Assembly (NCBI RefSeq): GCF_028279465.1
Contig: NZ_JANQNS010000013.1
Location: forward strand, 62,001 to 126,000
DNA: 64,000 nucleotides
Reading direction: 5' to 3'
DNA from: Parasphingopyxis sp.
GTDB lineage: Bacteria > Pseudomonadota > Alphaproteobacteria > Sphingomonadales > Sphingomonadaceae
The notes under the pieces are model-generated. The model had not been told where the DNA came from. It ran no database searches and was given only the letters and a program-made list of their open reading frames with translations. Of the stretch, positions 62,615 to 64,000 are shown piece by piece (position 1 is the first letter of the stretch; every line of letters begins with the position of its first letter). The translations under genes were made by a program, and so were the position numbers.

Positions 62615-63412
62615 ATGCGTATCCAGTTCCGCCCTGTGGCGATCATGCTTGCCGCTGTCGCCTTTGCCCCGCTTGCTTCGTGCGCCGGCCCGAGCGCCCA
62701 AACCCGCGCCGACCAGCAATATGTCGCCCGCGACGTCAACACGCTCTACAATCTCGGCAAGGACCGGCTCGACCGGAACCAGTATAGCATTGCCGCGGCG
62801 ATCTTCTCCGAAGTCGAGCGCCAGCATCCCTATTCGCCCTGGGCGCGGCGGGCGCAGTTGATGGGTGCGTTCAGCTTCTATCTGGCGCAGGAATATCCCG
62901 AAGCGATATCGTCCGCGCGCCGCTTCCTCTCAATCCATCCCGGCAACCGCGATGCGCCCTATGCTTATTATCTGATCGCGGTCAGCTATTATGAGCAGAT
63001 TTCCGACGTCACCCGCGATCAATCCGTGACGCGCCAGGCGCAGGCCGCGCTCAACGAGGTCGTGCGCCGCTATCCCGACAGCGTCTATGCCGCCGATGCG
63101 CGGTTGAAGCTCGATCTGGTCAACGATCATCTCGCGGGCAAGGAGATGGAGATCGGCCGTTTCTACCAGCGCCGGCGGCAATGGCTGGCTGCGACCGTGC
63201 GTTTCCGTAATGTCGTCGACAGTTTCGATACGACGACGCACGCTCCTGAGGCGCTGATGCGGCTGACGGAAAGCTATCTCGCGCTCGGTATCGTCGAGGA
63301 AGCGCGCCGCGCTGCCGCCGTGCTCGGCAACAATTATCCCGAATCGCGCTGGTACGAACGGGCTTATGACCTGATGCGGCGGCACGGTAATCCGGCGGCC
63401 AGCGAGAGCTAA
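62615..63412 (+). CDS. bamD: Outer membrane assembly lipoprotein BamD
   Basis: 265 residues from the ATG at 62615, with AGAGG seven bases upstream; an ATG two codons earlier is less well placed. The lipobox is LASC at about 19-22. TPR repeats follow: LYNLGKDRLDRNQYSIAAAIFSEVERQHPYSPWARRAQLM, EAISSARRFLSIHPGN and QAQAALNEVVRRYPDSVYAADAR. BamD is the essential BAM-complex lipoprotein that inserts outer-membrane proteins. recN follows after 41 bases, the usual neighbour. Confidence 0.97.
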   Translation: MRIQFRPVAIMLAAVAFAPLASCAGPSAQTRADQQYVARDVNTLYNLGKDRLDRNQYSIAAAIFSEVERQHPYSPWARRAQLMGAFSFYLAQEYPEAISSARRFLSIHPGNRDAPYAYYLIAVSYYEQISDVTRDQSVTRQAQAALNEVVRRYPDSVYAADARLKLDLVNDHLAGKEMEIGRFYQRRRQWLAATVRFRNVVDSFDTTTHAPEALMRLTESYLALGIVEEARRAAAVLGNNYPESRWYERAYDLMRRHGNPAASES

Positions 63413-63453
63413 GGCCACTGGCCTGATCGCCAGAATCCGTTAAAAGCCGGACC

Positions 63454-64000
63454 ATGCTCACCGGCCTTTCCATTCGCGATGTTGTCCTGATTGAAGCGCT
63501 CGACCTTCGCTTCGAGAATGGTCTCGGTGCGCTGACCGGGGAAACAGGGGCGGGCAAATCCATACTGCTCGATGCGCTGGGTCTGGCGCTTGGTGTGCGG
63601 GCCGATAGCGGACTCGTGCGGCAGGGCGCCGAACGCGCGGTCGTCAGCGCGACTTTCGATATCCCGGCCAGCCATCCGGCGGGCGCGCTGCTGACCGAGA
63701 GCGGTCTGGATGCCGAACCCGGCGAGCCGCTGATCCTCCGCCGGATCGTCAAAGCGGATGGCGGGAGCCGCGCCAGTGTCAATGATCAGCCCGTATCCGC
63801 CGCCTTGTTACGCGAGATTGGTGGGCTGCTCGTCGAAATTCACGGCCAGCATGACGATCGCGGGCTTCTCAACGCCAAGGGCCATCGCGCGCTGCTTGAT
63901 GCGTTCGGCGGTGTGGATCTGACGAAGACTGGCAAGGCCTGGAGCGATTGGCGGACAGCCGAGTCAGTGTTGGCTGATGCACGGGCAGAGGTGGAAGAAG
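63454..64000 (+). CDS. recN: DNA repair protein RecN, N-terminal part
   Basis: The frame starts MLTGLSIRDVVLIEALDLRF and runs off the right edge after 182 residues. Walker A is ALTGETGAGKSILLDALGL (about 27-45), and EIHGQHDDRGLLNAKGH (about 129-145) matches the RecN Q-loop region. RecN is an SMC-like ATPase in double-strand-break repair. No clear alphaproteobacterial LexA box (GTTC-N7-GTTC) is seen upstream. Confidence 0.96.
   Translation, partial: MLTGLSIRDVVLIEALDLRFENGLGALTGETGAGKSILLDALGLALGVRADSGLVRQGAERAVVSATFDIPASHPAGALLTESGLDAEPGEPLILRRIVKADGGSRASVNDQPVSAALLREIGGLLVEIHGQHDDRGLLNAKGHRALLDAFGGVDLTKTGKAWSDWRTAESVLADARAEVEE

Noticed and set aside
63413-63453. LexA box before recN
   Set aside because: No GTTC-N7-GTTC motif occurs in the short bamD-recN gap.

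Overview
The window reads as chromosome from a GC-rich alphaproteobacterium, most likely a member of the Sphingomonadales. The reasons are gene order and family content: the rimP-nusA-ylxR-infB-rbfA-truB-rpsO-pnp order, the nifU-like/tsaB/rimI/mucR/fur/plsC/miaB/phoH/ybeY/tlyC/lnt/metK/trmB order, an alpha-type Fur without the CxxC zinc site, a MucR regulator, and many small sphingomonad-type lipoproteins. There is no integrase, transposase, rRNA or CRISPR array. It is mostly core genome with small accessory insertions.

Layout. 1-3.6 kb: start of an FG-GAP repeat protein that runs off the left edge, then two paralogous TIGR03032-type proteins. 3.6-9.4 kb: tRNA-Ser(GGA), a membrane LytTR regulator, a secreted DUF1579-like protein, a cyclophilin, a SleB-type wall hydrolase, a retropepsin, a zinc-ribbon protein and an Arg-rich lipoprotein. 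9.5-22.8 kb (minus strand): the translation/RNA-decay superoperon from rimP to pnp, with a crotonase, thymidine kinase, GNAT and DUF genes interleaved; truB carries an in-frame palindromic element. 22.8-27.4 kb: PQQ sugar dehydrogenase, a Rieske protein with permuted domain order, a MerC-like membrane protein behind a Zur-like operator, an alpha-carbonic anhydrase and a CSC-type (TIMP/NTR-like) protein. 27.4-45 kb (mostly minus): trmB, malonyl-CoA synthase, DUF418, metK, lnt, sorbosone dehydrogenase-like, tlyC/corC, ybeY, phoH, miaB, two acyltransferases, fur, mucR, rimI, tsaB, a nitroreductase and a NifU-like protein. 45-54.2 kb: DoxX, DUF2461, an RNA helicase, a redoxin, hslV-DAO-hslU with a sigma32-like promoter, and a hybrid histidine kinase. 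54.2-57.9 kb: a Cys-Cys repeat lipoprotein with a translationally coupled partner, a GTA-type holin, a Kelch protein, tRNA-Pro(GGG), a nitroreductase and an ABM monooxygenase. 58-64 kb: yajC-secD-secF-Mth938, a glycosyltransferase, bamD and the start of recN.

The most promising undescribed system is at 54.2-55.2 kb. A 99-residue secreted lipoprotein carries eight Cys-Cys pairs, six in EGCC motifs. Its stop overlaps the start of a His-rich companion, and it is preceded by an exact GTAACC-N16-CGAA element. That element matches the motif I recall for the ECF sigma factor SigF of Caulobacter, which controls metal-stress (bufferin) operons. No MNIO/DUF692 maturase is visible nearby, so this may be a distinct metal-binding or modified-peptide system. 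Other points of interest are the permuted Rieske protein, the palindromic element inside truB, the Zur-like site at the MerC gene, and a 31-residue GGDKGG-repeat ORF between infB and rbfA.
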